Position numbers and translations under genes: made by a program. Under the pieces are notes generated by a model. That model worked only from the letters and a program-made list of their open reading frames with translations, made no database searches and was not told the DNA's origin. Shown here in pieces: positions 1 to 7,352 of a DNA stretch of 11,653 bases. This stretch comes from Bacteroidales bacterium. GTDB lineage: Bacteria; Bacteroidota; Bacteroidia; Bacteroidales; WCHB1-69. The stretch lies in NCBI GenBank assembly GCA_031257735.1, contig JAIROC010000581.1:1-11653 (forward strand). The letters are read 5' to 3'. Each line of letters starts with the position of its first letter. Position 1 is the stretch's first letter.

Positions 1-2502
1 GGACTTGCAAACAAACCGATGATTATCGGCTTGAAAGCCAATGTACACGAAATTGCGCAAACATTTCAAACCGCATATCCGGACGCCAAAATACTGTATC
101 CCGGAAAGAATGATTTTACGCCGGCAAACCGCGTAAAAATCTTCAACGAGATAAAAAACAACAGTTGGGACGCGGTGATATTGACCCATGACCAGTTTGG
201 CATGATACCGCAGTCGCCCGAAATACAGCAAAAAATCCTGCAAAAGGAATTAGACGGAGTGGACGAAAATCTCGAAGTACTGCGCTCGCAGGGAAAGGAC
301 ATATCACGCGGCATGTTGCGCGGGGTAGAAAAACGCAAGGAAAACCTCGAAGTCAAAATCAAAGAACTCACGGAGCAAATCAAAAACCGTTCCGACAACG
401 TAGCGGACTTCAAAACAATGGGTATAGACCATATCTTTGTTGATGAAAGCCACCGGTTTAAGAACCTCATGTTCACCACCCGGCACGACCGTGTGGCGGG
501 TCTGGGCAGTCCCGAAGGCTCGCAAAGGGCGTTGAACATGCTGTTTGCGCTTCGCACGATTCAGGAACGAACGGGAAAAGACTTGGGCGCGACATTTCTG
601 TCGGGAACAACAATCTCCAATTCGTTGACCGAACTGTATTTGCTGTTCAAATACTTGCGTCCGCAGGAACTCGAACGGCAGAACATCAACTCGTTTGACG
701 CTTGGGCGGCTGTCTTTGCCAAGAAATCAACCGACTACGAGTTTTCCGTCACCAACGAAATCGTCCAGAAAGAACGTTTCCGGTATTTTATCAAAGTCCC
801 GGAACTTGCCGCTTTTTACAGTGAAATCACCGACTTTCGCACGGCAAAGGATATTGGCATCGACCGTCCGGAAAAGAATGAGATTCTGCACAATATCCCG
901 CCTACGCCGCAACAGCGGGAATTTATCAAAAAATTAGTCGAGTTTGCCAAAAGCGGCGACGCTACCCTGCTTGGACGCGCTCCATTGAGTATGCAGGAAG
1001 ACAGGGCGAAAATGCTGATTGCTACCGATTATGCACGCAAAATGTCGCTCGACATGCGTATGATTGACAGAGACAAATACGACGACCATATCGACAACAA
1101 GGCGTCCCACTGCGCTTTCAAAATAGCGGAATATTACAGAAAATACGAGGCGCAAAAAGGAACGCAGTTTGTTTTCTCCGACCTCGGCACATACAAGCCC
1201 GGCGAATGGAATCCTTACAGCGAAATCAAGCGTAAACTCATTGAAGACCATAATATTCCGGCGCACGAAATCCGCTTTATTCAGGAAGCGAAAACCGAAA
1301 TCGCACGCAAAGCAATGATTAAGGCTATGAATGAGGGACAAATCCGCGTTCTGTTCGGCAGTACCGAAATGCTTGGCACAGGCGTAAACGCACAGCAACG
1401 GGCTGTCGCAGTGCATCATCTTGATTCGCCATGGCGACCCTCCGACCTCGAACAGCGCGAGGGACGGGCTATACGCAAGGGTAACGAAACAGCCAAACTG
1501 CACGCAGACAACAAAGTAGATGTAATCATTTACGCAGTCGAAAAAAGTCTGGATTCATACAAATTCAATCTTTTACACAACAAACAGTTATTCATCACTC
1601 AACTTAAAACCAACAACATGGGAGCGCGTACTATTGACGAGGGCAGTCTGGACGAAAAATCGGGGATGAATTTTTCGGAATACGTCGCCATTCTTTCAGG
1701 AAATACTGATTTACTGGAAAAAGCGCGGCTGGAAAAGAAAGTCGCCGCCCTCGAAAGCGAGCGTAAGGGATTCAATCAAAACAAAGCCATTTCCGAACAT
1801 AAACGCGACAATATTCTTCGCACAATCGACGGCAACAGCGAACTGATAACCCGTATGAAAACCGACTGGAAAGCATTTAACGACAGAGTTCAATACGAAA
1901 GCGAGGGGAACAAACTCAACCCTTTAAAACTCGACGGCGTTGCAAACAACGACCTCAAATCTCTTGCCGCCAAATTAGCTCATCTGAACGACAATGCTAC
2001 CACTCATCGCGAATACTACAGGATAGGAACGTTATATGGCTTTAATCTGCTGGTAAAGACAGAAAATTCCATAGGAGAAGGGCTGTATATGAGGCAAAAC
2101 CGTTTTTTCGTCGAGGGCGAGGGAAACATCAAATACTCATACAACGACGGTCGTATTGCCAATGACCCGAAATTAGCTGTCCGTTATTTTCTCAATGCTT
2201 TGGAGAAAATACCCTCGCTGATAGAGAAATACGAGAAAAAAAACGAAAAAATCGCAATAGACTTGCCGGTATTGCACGAAATCGCTAACTCCATCTGGCG
2301 CAAAGAAAACGAACTGAAAGACTTGAAGACGGAACTTGCCGCATTGGACAGGAAAATACAACTGTCGCTGAAACCCGTTGACCAAAGCGGAGAGGATAAT
2401 TCGCAGAAAAAGACCCCTCCCCTGACCCCTCCCCACAGGGGAGGGGCAAAAGAAACGAAATATAATAATAGTGAAAATCAATCGAAAGGATTCAAATTAT
2501 GA
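1..2502 (+). CDS. SNF2/DEAD-like helicase of a conjugative element, C-terminal part (5' end outside window)
   Basis: The frame is open to the left edge, so the real start lies upstream; the first in-window ATG (19) is probably internal. Numbering from that Met, the DEAH-type Walker B is DESH (142-145), followed by SGTTISNS (195-202), matching helicase motif III. The C-terminal helicase lobe has GTGVN (about 453-457) and QREGRAIRKG (479-488), matching motifs V and VI. A lysine/glutamate-rich, probably coiled-coil stretch follows (about 565-620). Proteins of this type, often fused upstream to an N6-adenine methylase domain, are common on Bacteroidales conjugative elements and related phage-like islands; a role in transfer or defence of the element is inferred. 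Whether a methylase domain precedes it cannot be seen. The C-terminus contains an in-frame GC-rich repeat (2414-2446). The stop overlaps the next gene's ATG by 4 nt, so the two are probably translationally coupled. Confidence 0.85.
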   Translation, partial: GLANKPMIIGLKANVHEIAQTFQTAYPDAKILYPGKNDFTPANRVKIFNEIKNNSWDAVILTHDQFGMIPQSPEIQQKILQKELDGVDENLEVLRSQGKDISRGMLRGVEKRKENLEVKIKELTEQIKNRSDNVADFKTMGIDHIFVDESHRFKNLMFTTRHDRVAGLGSPEGSQRALNMLFALRTIQERTGKDLGATFLSGTTISNSLTELYLLFKYLRPQELERQNINSFDAWAAVFAKKSTDYEFSVTNEIVQKERFRYFIKVPELAAFYSEITDFRTAKDIGIDRPEKNEILHNIPPTPQQREFIKKLVEFAKSGDATLLGRAPLSMQEDRAKMLIATDYARKMSLDMRMIDRDKYDDHIDNKASHCAFKIAEYYRKYEAQKGTQFVFSDLGTYKPGEWNPYSEIKRKLIEDHNIPAHEIRFIQEAKTEIARKAMIKAMNEGQIRVLFGSTEMLGTGVNAQQRAVAVHHLDSPWRPSDLEQREGRAIRKGNETAKLHADNKVDVIIYAVEKSLDSYKFNLLHNKQLFITQLKTNNMGARTIDEGSLDEKSGMNFSEYVAILSGNTDLLEKARLEKKVAALESERKGFNQNKAISEHKRDNILRTIDGNSELITRMKTDWKAFNDRVQYESEGNKLNPLKLDGVANNDLKSLAAKLAHLNDNATTHREYYRIGTLYGFNLLVKTENSIGEGLYMRQNRFFVEGEGNIKYSYNDGRIANDPKLAVRYFLNALEKIPSLIEKYEKKNEKIAIDLPVLHEIANSIWRKENELKDLKTELAALDRKIQLSLKPVDQSGEDNSQKKTPPLTPPHRGGAKETKYNNSENQSKGFKL
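2414..2446. repeat. GC-rich hairpin repeat inside the helicase reading frame
   Basis: CCCCTCCCC occurs twice in tandem (2414-2422 and 2426-2434, separated by TGA) and is followed after ACA by its perfect reverse complement GGGGAGGGG (2438-2446). Either direct copy can form a 9-bp all-paired stem with the inverted copy. It is read in frame as part of TPPLTPPHRGGA. There is no T-run after it, so it is not a standard intrinsic terminator. Similar C/G-rich palindromes are dispersed in many Bacteroidota genomes (recollection, not searched), and this looks like a tolerated insertion of one. Confidence 0.75.
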
Positions 2503-3404
2503 CTTACGAAGATTTAAAACAGCGACAAAGCTGGACGCTGGAACAGAAGATTGACCATGCTGTAATCGTTGTTTCCTCTTTTATGGAAAAGGTTCAGGGT
2601 AAAGTCTTTGTATCCTATTCCGGAGGAAAAGACAGTTTATGTACAATGGATATAATCCGTCGTTTTATAGACAGGGACATTCCGGCGGTCTTTTGCAACA
2701 CCGGAAATGAATATCCGGAAGTAGTAAAATTTGTGCGGCAAACGGACAATGTAACCATTATCCGTCCCGAAATTCATATCCGGCAAATCATTGAGAAATA
2801 CGGTTTTCCTCTCATAAGCAAGGAACAGAGCCAGTATATCCGGCAGGCAAAACATACGCACAGCGAAAAGCTACGCAACATTCGCCTGTTCGGAAGCATT
2901 AACGGTATCGGCAAGATTGCGGAACGATGGAAGTTTTTGATTGATGCGCCTTTTGACGTTAGCGAACAGTGTTGTAACTTTTTGAAAAAGAAGCCGTTTA
3001 AGAAATTCAGCAAGGAAACGGGCTTGTATCCTGTTATCGGCACAATGGCTGGAGAAAGCCGTCTGCGGTTTCAAAAATGGTTGAAATACGGCTGTAATTC
3101 TTTTGAAACAAAAATGATAGCGAGTTATCCGCTCTCTATCTGGACGGATGATGATGTCTGGGCATATATCCGCAAGTTTAAACTGCCATACAGTCCCATT
3201 TACGATATGGGAATAAAACGCACAGGATGTGTCGTTTGCGGCTTCGGCTGTCACATTAAAGGCGACCGAAGATTCTATTTTCTGAAAGAATGTAAACCGA
3301 AAATCTACGAATATTTCATGCAATTGAAAAACAACGGTATATCATATCGGGAAGCGTTACAGTATTGCGGAATTGATTTTCCGGACAAAATATTCATACG
3401 GTAG
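2499..3404 (+). CDS. Phosphoadenosine phosphosulfate reductase family (ATP pyrophosphatase) protein with cysteine cluster
   Basis: The PP-loop motif SGGKDS lies at residues 41-46 and marks a nucleotide-binding alpha-hydrolase fold that adenylates or cleaves ATP at the alpha-beta bond, as in PAPS reductases and DndC. Further conserved-looking parts are CC at 158-159, GTMAGESRLR at 181-190 and a cysteine set C244, C247, C251 in RTGCVVCGFGCH, which with C158 or C159 could ligate an iron-sulfur cluster. The 301-residue length is normal for the accessory branch of the family. It starts within the helicase stop (ATGA), so it is co-expressed with it. True assimilatory sulfate reduction is unlikely: there are no sulfate-assimilation neighbours, and relatives are frequent on mobile elements and phages. 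A role in DNA or RNA thio-modification or in element defence is possible but not shown; no dnd partner genes are visible. Confidence 0.85.
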   Translation: MTYEDLKQRQSWTLEQKIDHAVIVVSSFMEKVQGKVFVSYSGGKDSLCTMDIIRRFIDRDIPAVFCNTGNEYPEVVKFVRQTDNVTIIRPEIHIRQIIEKYGFPLISKEQSQYIRQAKHTHSEKLRNIRLFGSINGIGKIAERWKFLIDAPFDVSEQCCNFLKKKPFKKFSKETGLYPVIGTMAGESRLRFQKWLKYGCNSFETKMIASYPLSIWTDDDVWAYIRKFKLPYSPIYDMGIKRTGCVVCGFGCHIKGDRRFYFLKECKPKIYEYFMQLKNNGISYREALQYCGIDFPDKIFIR

Positions 3405-3433
3405 GATGATTTGACGAGGTTTGTCGGTAGTGT

Positions 3434-3456
3434 AAATGGTTTTTAGCCCATTTTTT
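3434..3456 (+). terminator. Weak candidate terminator after the PAPS-reductase-family gene
   Basis: AAATGG (3434-3439) can pair with CCATTT (3448-3453) across an 8-nt loop, running into a T-tract (3451-3456). The stem is short and AU-rich, so the call is weak; the position, 30 nt after the stop codon, is right for a terminator. Confidence 0.3.
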
Positions 3457-3489
3457 GCATTTTTTTGTCCAACTATTTTTTGCATTTTT
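3450..3489. repeat. 15-bp direct repeat pair (ATTTTTTGCATTTTT)
   Basis: Identical 15-mers at 3450-3464 and 3475-3489, start-to-start distance 25 bp. They are low in complexity, so chance is possible, but the GCA interruption is conserved in both. The function is unknown; protein-binding sites or slippage duplication would both fit. Confidence 0.5.
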
Positions 3490-3521
3490 CAATAAAGACT
3501 AAAAAAAAATTATTGATTTAT

Positions 3522-3548
3522 ACTACAAAAACACCCATGTTTTGTAGT
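3522..3548. repeat. Inverted repeat ACTACAAAA / TTTTGTAGT
   Basis: ACTACAAAA (3522-3530) and TTTTGTAGT (3540-3548) are perfect reverse complements; CA (3532-3533) and TG (3538-3539) extend the stem to 11 pairs with one bulged A, leaving a 4-nt CCCA loop. No T-run follows. It could be an operator for a dimeric regulator, an element end or recombination site, or an RNA hairpin. Confidence 0.6.
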
Positions 3549-3549
3549 C

Positions 3550-3609
3550 ATTTGCGAAAATCCGTAACACACTCGTTAATTTGAACGTTTTATTTGCGAA
3601 AATCCGTAA
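3550..3609. repeat. 18-bp direct repeat pair (ATTTGCGAAAATCCGTAA)
   Basis: Exact 18-mers at 3550-3567 and 3592-3609, 42 bp apart start to start (four helical turns), immediately upstream of the candidate promoter. A shorter match, TTGCGAA, recurs at 3624-3630. A four-turn spacing fits cooperative binding of a regulator on one face of the helix; a site for a recombinase or an element scar is an alternative. Confidence 0.7.
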
Positions 3610-3636
3610 TCTCTCATAAAGTGTTGCGAATTTCAA

Positions 3637-3669
3637 TTTTAGCGTACCAAATAATACACTGTACTTTTG
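3637..3669 (+). promoter_or_regulatory. Candidate Bacteroidota-type promoter before the receptor remnant and terpenoid operon
   Basis: TACTTTTG at 3662-3669 fits the Bacteroidota -7 consensus TAnnTTTG exactly. A T-rich TTTTAG at 3637-3642 sits where the poorly conserved -33 element would lie. Transcription would begin roughly 20-30 nt before the ATG at 3701. As only 18 nt separate the receptor remnant from the first terpenoid gene, this promoter could drive the whole operon. Confidence 0.5.
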
Positions 3670-3700
3670 TAAAAAATATGAATGTAAAAAATGAGGTTTT

Positions 3701-4186
3701 ATGAAATTTATAAATTGGAATATATTGATTGTATTTATTTTTGTTTCTGTTGTTTCTATGGCTCAGAATACACAGACTGTCAGAGGCAAAGTAATTGGTA
3801 GACAAACAGGATTTCCTGTCGCTGATGCAACAGTATTGATAGAAAATATTGATAAACATGCACTAAGCGATAATACTGGGGTATTTGTTTTGGGACGGGT
3901 ACCATTAGGAAGACAAAATATTATAGTTACATATAAAACATCCAAAAATCGGACAGTGAACGAAATGGCAGGCGTCAGTGCAAGGTCGTTTTCGGTAGAA
4001 GAAGCAGAGAGATATGCTGGCAGTTTGGGTGGTCTTTCGCCGATGGTGGCAAATTATGCTGGAGTGGTAGTTTCGGAGGATACTTTTTCAACGCAGCAAA
4101 TTTCATCACCACAATACTGGTCTATAAATAACAAGTTGTGTTCCGAAAGTATGCACAATAATAACAATAATTTGCTTTACATATAA
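3701..4186 (+). pseudogene. Collapsed TonB-dependent receptor: regulatory domain plus start of plug region only
   Basis: The 161-residue ORF has a clear signal peptide (residues 1 to about 21, hydrophobic core 8-19, MAQ at the end), then a carboxypeptidase-D-regulatory-like beta-sandwich domain (about 25-79: VRGKVIGRQTGFPVADATV). At about residue 80 it jumps to NEMAGVSARSFSVEEAERYAG (87-107), which in intact receptors follows a linker ending in a VVV-type motif. The linker is missing, consistent with an in-frame internal deletion near 3941. Homology ends at about residue 128 (near 4085); the last 33 residues, including a five-Asn run, look unrelated, and the DIVIRGNSP-type plug motif and the whole barrel (normally 600 or more residues) are absent in every frame. 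It is therefore a remnant, not a working receptor. A secreted small protein cannot be excluded. It may matter as the leader cistron whose promoter feeds the operon. Confidence 0.7.
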
Positions 4187-4204
4187 TCATTTAATATTAT
4201 AATC

Positions 4205-5638
4205 ATGGAATTAACAGTTGGAACAAAATGGGATTATGATTACATCCATCTATTTAATGAAATCGGCGTAAAAGAAATGTTTGGATCTTTTCGATGGAGT
4301 AATTTAGGAACATCAAGAGGTGGTGCAGTTTTACCTGAAGTTGATGTTGATTTTTCAAAAAAATATATAACCAAACTACATAGTCTAGATATGGAGTTTT
4401 GTTATACAATGAACTCTTCTTGTTTAGGAAATAAAGAATTTGACCCTAAACACATCAAACAGATGATGACAGATTTTGAATTATTAGGCGAAATAGGTGT
4501 TGATTCTATCACCATTACAATACCTTCTCTAATTGAAATTATTAGACGAAATTTGCCAAATGTAAAAATTAAATGTTCTGTCATAAATCAAATAGGTTCC
4601 GTTCAAAGTGTACAGTATTTTACGGAATATTTGGGTGTTGATGAATTTGTATTAGGCGTTGATTTTAATAGAAACTTTAAAGCAATTGAATCTATAAGAA
4701 AAGCCACGAATAAAAAGATTGAAATGTTAGTTAACGAGTCGTGTCTATATCATTGTCCATATAGGATGTACCATTATAATATGGCGGCACATGCGAGCAA
4801 AAGTGATGATCCATTTAATGGTAAATTTATAGATTATTGCATTATGAACTGTATGAAACAAAGAGTTTTCTCTCATAGAGAAATAATTAAAGGTCGTTTT
4901 GTTCGTCCGGAAGACATACATATTTACGAGGATTATGGAATTGATAGATTTAAAATTAGTTCTAGACATATGCCGAGTGAATGGGCCTATAGATCTGCAA
5001 AGGCTTATTCAGAGCGAAAATATGAAGGGAATCTCTCTGATATTATCAGTCCTGTAGCGATGGCAATACCTAAAGAATCACTTCATCCTATGCCAGGATT
5101 AACAGAAGAAGAAAATGAACGATTACGTTACGCTTTAAGTTTTGAAGCTCCTAATATTTATATTGATAACTCTAGATTAAATGGATTTCTTGATTTTTGG
5201 ATTAATAAAAAAAGTGATTGTGATTACATGCAATGTGGAACAGAATGTGATTATTGTGGAAAAATAGCCAAAAGAGCAATTACTGCAGAAAAAGATGTTT
5301 CTATTACTGAAAATTTCATTGGATTTATTGATCAAACACTTGATCAAGTTGCTTCTGGAGCATTAGCTGATGAAGAATTTTTAGAAATTGCAAATCTTCA
5401 GTGGAATGAATTAACTAAAGAAAAACACGAAAAATGTTTAACGCTTGTTCCTATTTTATTTAGAAAAATAGCAAGAAAGAAAACGACTAAAATTGCTGAA
5501 AATTATGCTATACAACGTAATTCAAATATTATAGAGGATCAAGATATGGCAAAAGCTTGTTATGAACAAACGCCAAATCATTTAAAGAAAAAAATGGTAA
5601 ATATTCTTCGAGAAATTAATTGTGATTTATATATTTAA
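4205..5638 (+). CDS. U32-family iron-sulfur protein with PCP_red-like C-terminal domain; candidate O2-independent hydroxylase
   Basis: The first about 300 residues resemble the peptidase U32 family, whose studied non-protease members (UbiU, UbiV, RlhA) perform oxygen-independent hydroxylation. The signature region is LVNESCLYHCPYRMYHYN (175-192). C180, C184, C212 and C216 could ligate one 4Fe-4S cluster; the spacing is not a radical-SAM CxxxCxxC. A second set, C339, C344, C348 and C351, lies after the U32 part and could hold another cluster. Residues about 400-453 (W, then VPILFRKIARKKTTKIAENYA, I, A) resemble PCP_red, the small domain at the C-terminus of the dark-operative protochlorophyllide reductase B subunit. 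At 477 residues it is longer than UbiV-type proteins. It is the first gene of the terpenoid operon, with 11 nt to the ABC ATPase. Oxidation of a terpenoid product is inferred. Cytosolic, no signal peptide. Confidence 0.75.
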   Translation: MELTVGTKWDYDYIHLFNEIGVKEMFGSFRWSNLGTSRGGAVLPEVDVDFSKKYITKLHSLDMEFCYTMNSSCLGNKEFDPKHIKQMMTDFELLGEIGVDSITITIPSLIEIIRRNLPNVKIKCSVINQIGSVQSVQYFTEYLGVDEFVLGVDFNRNFKAIESIRKATNKKIEMLVNESCLYHCPYRMYHYNMAAHASKSDDPFNGKFIDYCIMNCMKQRVFSHREIIKGRFVRPEDIHIYEDYGIDRFKISSRHMPSEWAYRSAKAYSERKYEGNLSDIISPVAMAIPKESLHPMPGLTEEENERLRYALSFEAPNIYIDNSRLNGFLDFWINKKSDCDYMQCGTECDYCGKIAKRAITAEKDVSITENFIGFIDQTLDQVASGALADEEFLEIANLQWNELTKEKHEKCLTLVPILFRKIARKKTTKIAENYAIQRNSNIIEDQDMAKACYEQTPNHLKKKMVNILREINCDLYI

Positions 5639-5649
5639 ACAGTAAAATT

Positions 5650-6597
5650 ATGGATTTGGAATTAAAAAATGCGACAAAAAAATATGATGACGACATAGTT
5701 GTAAATGATTTGTCTTTAACAATAAAAACTAAAACGACATTTGGACTTTTAGGTCCTAATGGTGCTGGTAAATCTACTATCATAAAAATCCTAATAGGAT
5801 TAACAGACTTAAATAGTGGCGAGATTTGTTTTTCCAATTATTCTTTCAAAAAAGATATTAATATAATAAAGCGTTTGATTGGAGTTGTTCCTCAAAATAG
5901 AAATTTGATTTTTGATCAAAGCGTATATGAAAATCTTTACTTTCAAGGAATGTTATACGGTGTTAAAAGCGAGAAACTGAAAAACAGAATAAGCTATTTG
6001 ATAGATTATTTTAATCTTACTGACAAAAAAAAATCATTAGTAAGTACGCTATCTGGAGGAAACCAACAAAAAGTATTAATTTTGAGAGCATTAATCCATG
6101 ACCCTGAATTTCTAATAATGGACGAACCAACTGTTGGCTTAGATCCTCATTCGCGAAGAGATATATGGAAACTTATTGAAAGATTGAAAACAAAATATAC
6201 AATATTGTTAGCAACTCAGTATATGGATGAAGCAGATACATTGTGTGATGAGGTAGGTATATTGAACAATGGTGGATTAATAAAACAAGGTACTCCTACA
6301 GCATTAAAAAAATCTTTCTCTGAAAGAGAATATGGTACTATATTTGAAATTAAAACAAATGATATATCTCAAAATAAACAGATACTGGACTTGGTGAAAC
6401 AGCTATCTACTGATATTAGTTTAAGTTTTAAGGAGAGTGGCGATAGTATAATTATATATGCTTCAATATCTTATTTCACTATTATAGTTCAACAAATCTT
6501 GAATTATAAAATAAAAATGATTCATATACATGAGGCGACATTAGAAGATGTATTTATTCATTTAACAGGTAAAAAAATAATGGAGGTTCAATTATGA
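5650..6597 (+). CDS. ABC transporter ATP-binding protein, DrrA-like exporter type
   Basis: This nucleotide-binding domain powers an ABC-2 exporter at the cytoplasmic membrane. Walker A is GPNGAGKST (35-43), the Q-loop glutamine is Q82, the signature is LSGGNQQK (134-141) and Walker B is LIMDEP (155-160). Where most ABC ATPases have the switch histidine there is Q190 (ATQYMDEAD), as in DrrA-type drug exporters, so this is a subfamily trait rather than damage. The C-terminal tail with EATLEDVFIHLTGK (about 295-308) is typical of that family. Its 315 residues match family length. The stop overlaps the permease start by 4 nt (ATGA), so both subunits should be made in balance. The position inside the terpenoid operon suggests export of its product or self-protection; the substrate is not readable from the sequence. 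Confidence 0.93.
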   Translation: MDLELKNATKKYDDDIVVNDLSLTIKTKTTFGLLGPNGAGKSTIIKILIGLTDLNSGEICFSNYSFKKDINIIKRLIGVVPQNRNLIFDQSVYENLYFQGMLYGVKSEKLKNRISYLIDYFNLTDKKKSLVSTLSGGNQQKVLILRALIHDPEFLIMDEPTVGLDPHSRRDIWKLIERLKTKYTILLATQYMDEADTLCDEVGILNNGGLIKQGTPTALKKSFSEREYGTIFEIKTNDISQNKQILDLVKQLSTDISLSFKESGDSIIIYASISYFTIIVQQILNYKIKMIHIHEATLEDVFIHLTGKKIMEVQL

Positions 6598-7346
6598 TTA
6601 GAGCAATTTTAAGCAGAGAGATGAAAATATTTTTTAAATCATTTCCTAAAATAATTATAGCAAGTGCTATGTTACCTTTTTTATTACTAATAACATTTGG
6701 TAAAATTGTTGGTAATATTGTTCCAACGATTGATAATATAGATTATTTGACATACGTCTCATATTCTTTAGCCGTTATAACATCAATGGTTGTTTCAACT
6801 TTTGTAACAGGATTTGAGTATCAAGCGGACTTCAAGGGAACTAAAAACATTGAAAACTTAGTAGTTGCTCCTAGTACCACATGGGAAATATTATTAGGAA
6901 AATCTATGAGTTATGGTATAAAAGGGATATGTTCCGGAATAGCGTTTTTATTAATATCATTAGCTGTGGGTGCAAGGATTGAAGTTTGGTATGGATTAAT
7001 AGTATGTATAATTCCACTATTTATTACAGGAGTACTATTTAGTCTTATATCAACAATATTAGCGTGTATTACTAATAGTTACGATGAAATGGCGGCAATG
7101 CTTAATATTATAGTATTTCCTTGTATGCTTTTAAGCCAAACCTTTTTTTCTCCTGACATATTATCTAATTGGGCTTCTAATTTTATATACATTTCCCCTT
7201 TGTATTATAATGTTGCAGTTTTTAGATCAATATGTCTTGGAAATTTTGGTATAACAGAAATGATAAATTTAATAATATCTTTTTTGTATCTATTTTTTAT
7301 CCTCAAAATTGCTATATTGACTTTTAATAAGAAAATTAAATTGTAG
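6594..7346 (+). CDS. ABC-2 type transporter permease, DrrB/NodJ-like
   Basis: An integral membrane protein of 250 residues with six likely helices (about 19-40, 52-74, 105-125, 131-157, 165-184 and 222-243). The amphipathic stretch QADFKGTKNIENLVVAPSTTWEILLGK between helices 2 and 3 and the late SPLYYNVAVFRSI segment (201-213) are typical of ABC-2 permeases of the DrrB/NodJ group. It would dimerise and pair with the ATPase encoded immediately upstream, whose stop codon overlaps its start. Next comes a UbiA-family gene after 6 nt. Exporters of this class move drugs, lipids or glycans outward; a lipophilic terpenoid is the natural guess here. Confidence 0.9.
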   Translation: MIRAILSREMKIFFKSFPKIIIASAMLPFLLLITFGKIVGNIVPTIDNIDYLTYVSYSLAVITSMVVSTFVTGFEYQADFKGTKNIENLVVAPSTTWEILLGKSMSYGIKGICSGIAFLLISLAVGARIEVWYGLIVCIIPLFITGVLFSLISTILACITNSYDEMAAMLNIIVFPCMLLSQTFFSPDILSNWASNFIYISPLYYNVAVFRSICLGNFGITEMINLIISFLYLFFILKIAILTFNKKIKL

Positions 7347-7352
7347 AATAAT

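Larger units (their letters stand above)
3405..3700. other. Intergenic spacer of 296 nt between mobile-element genes and the terpenoid locus
   Basis: No protein-coding gene is supported here. It contains a weak terminator-like stem-loop, two direct-repeat pairs, an 11-bp hairpin with one bulge, a third partial copy of the TTGCGAA core at 3624-3630 and a Bacteroidota-type promoter box close to the next start codon. Base composition falls from moderate GC on the left to strongly AT-rich within this stretch. Confidence 0.7.

Noticed and set aside
66..557. Long reverse-strand and alternate-frame ORFs inside the helicase gene (for example 66-557, 934-1503 and 2173-2481)
   Set aside because: They lie antisense to a gene with clear helicase motifs, show no recognisable domains and are a by-product of its codon use.
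2414..2446. Intrinsic terminator at the end of the helicase gene
   Set aside because: The hairpin is inside the reading frame, is not followed by a T-run, and the next gene is translationally coupled downstream.
2871..3323. Reverse-strand ORF of 150 codons in the PAPS-reductase-family gene
   Set aside because: The forward frame has SGGKDS and the cysteine motifs; the reverse frame has no recognisable features.
3522..3609. CRISPR array
   Set aside because: There are only two exact 18-bp copies, no regular repeat-spacer series and no cas genes.
4205..5638. Radical SAM enzyme
   Set aside because: The cysteine-rich ESCLYHCPYR segment lacks the CxxxCxxC spacing and the usual SAM-binding motifs; the U32-type reading fits better.
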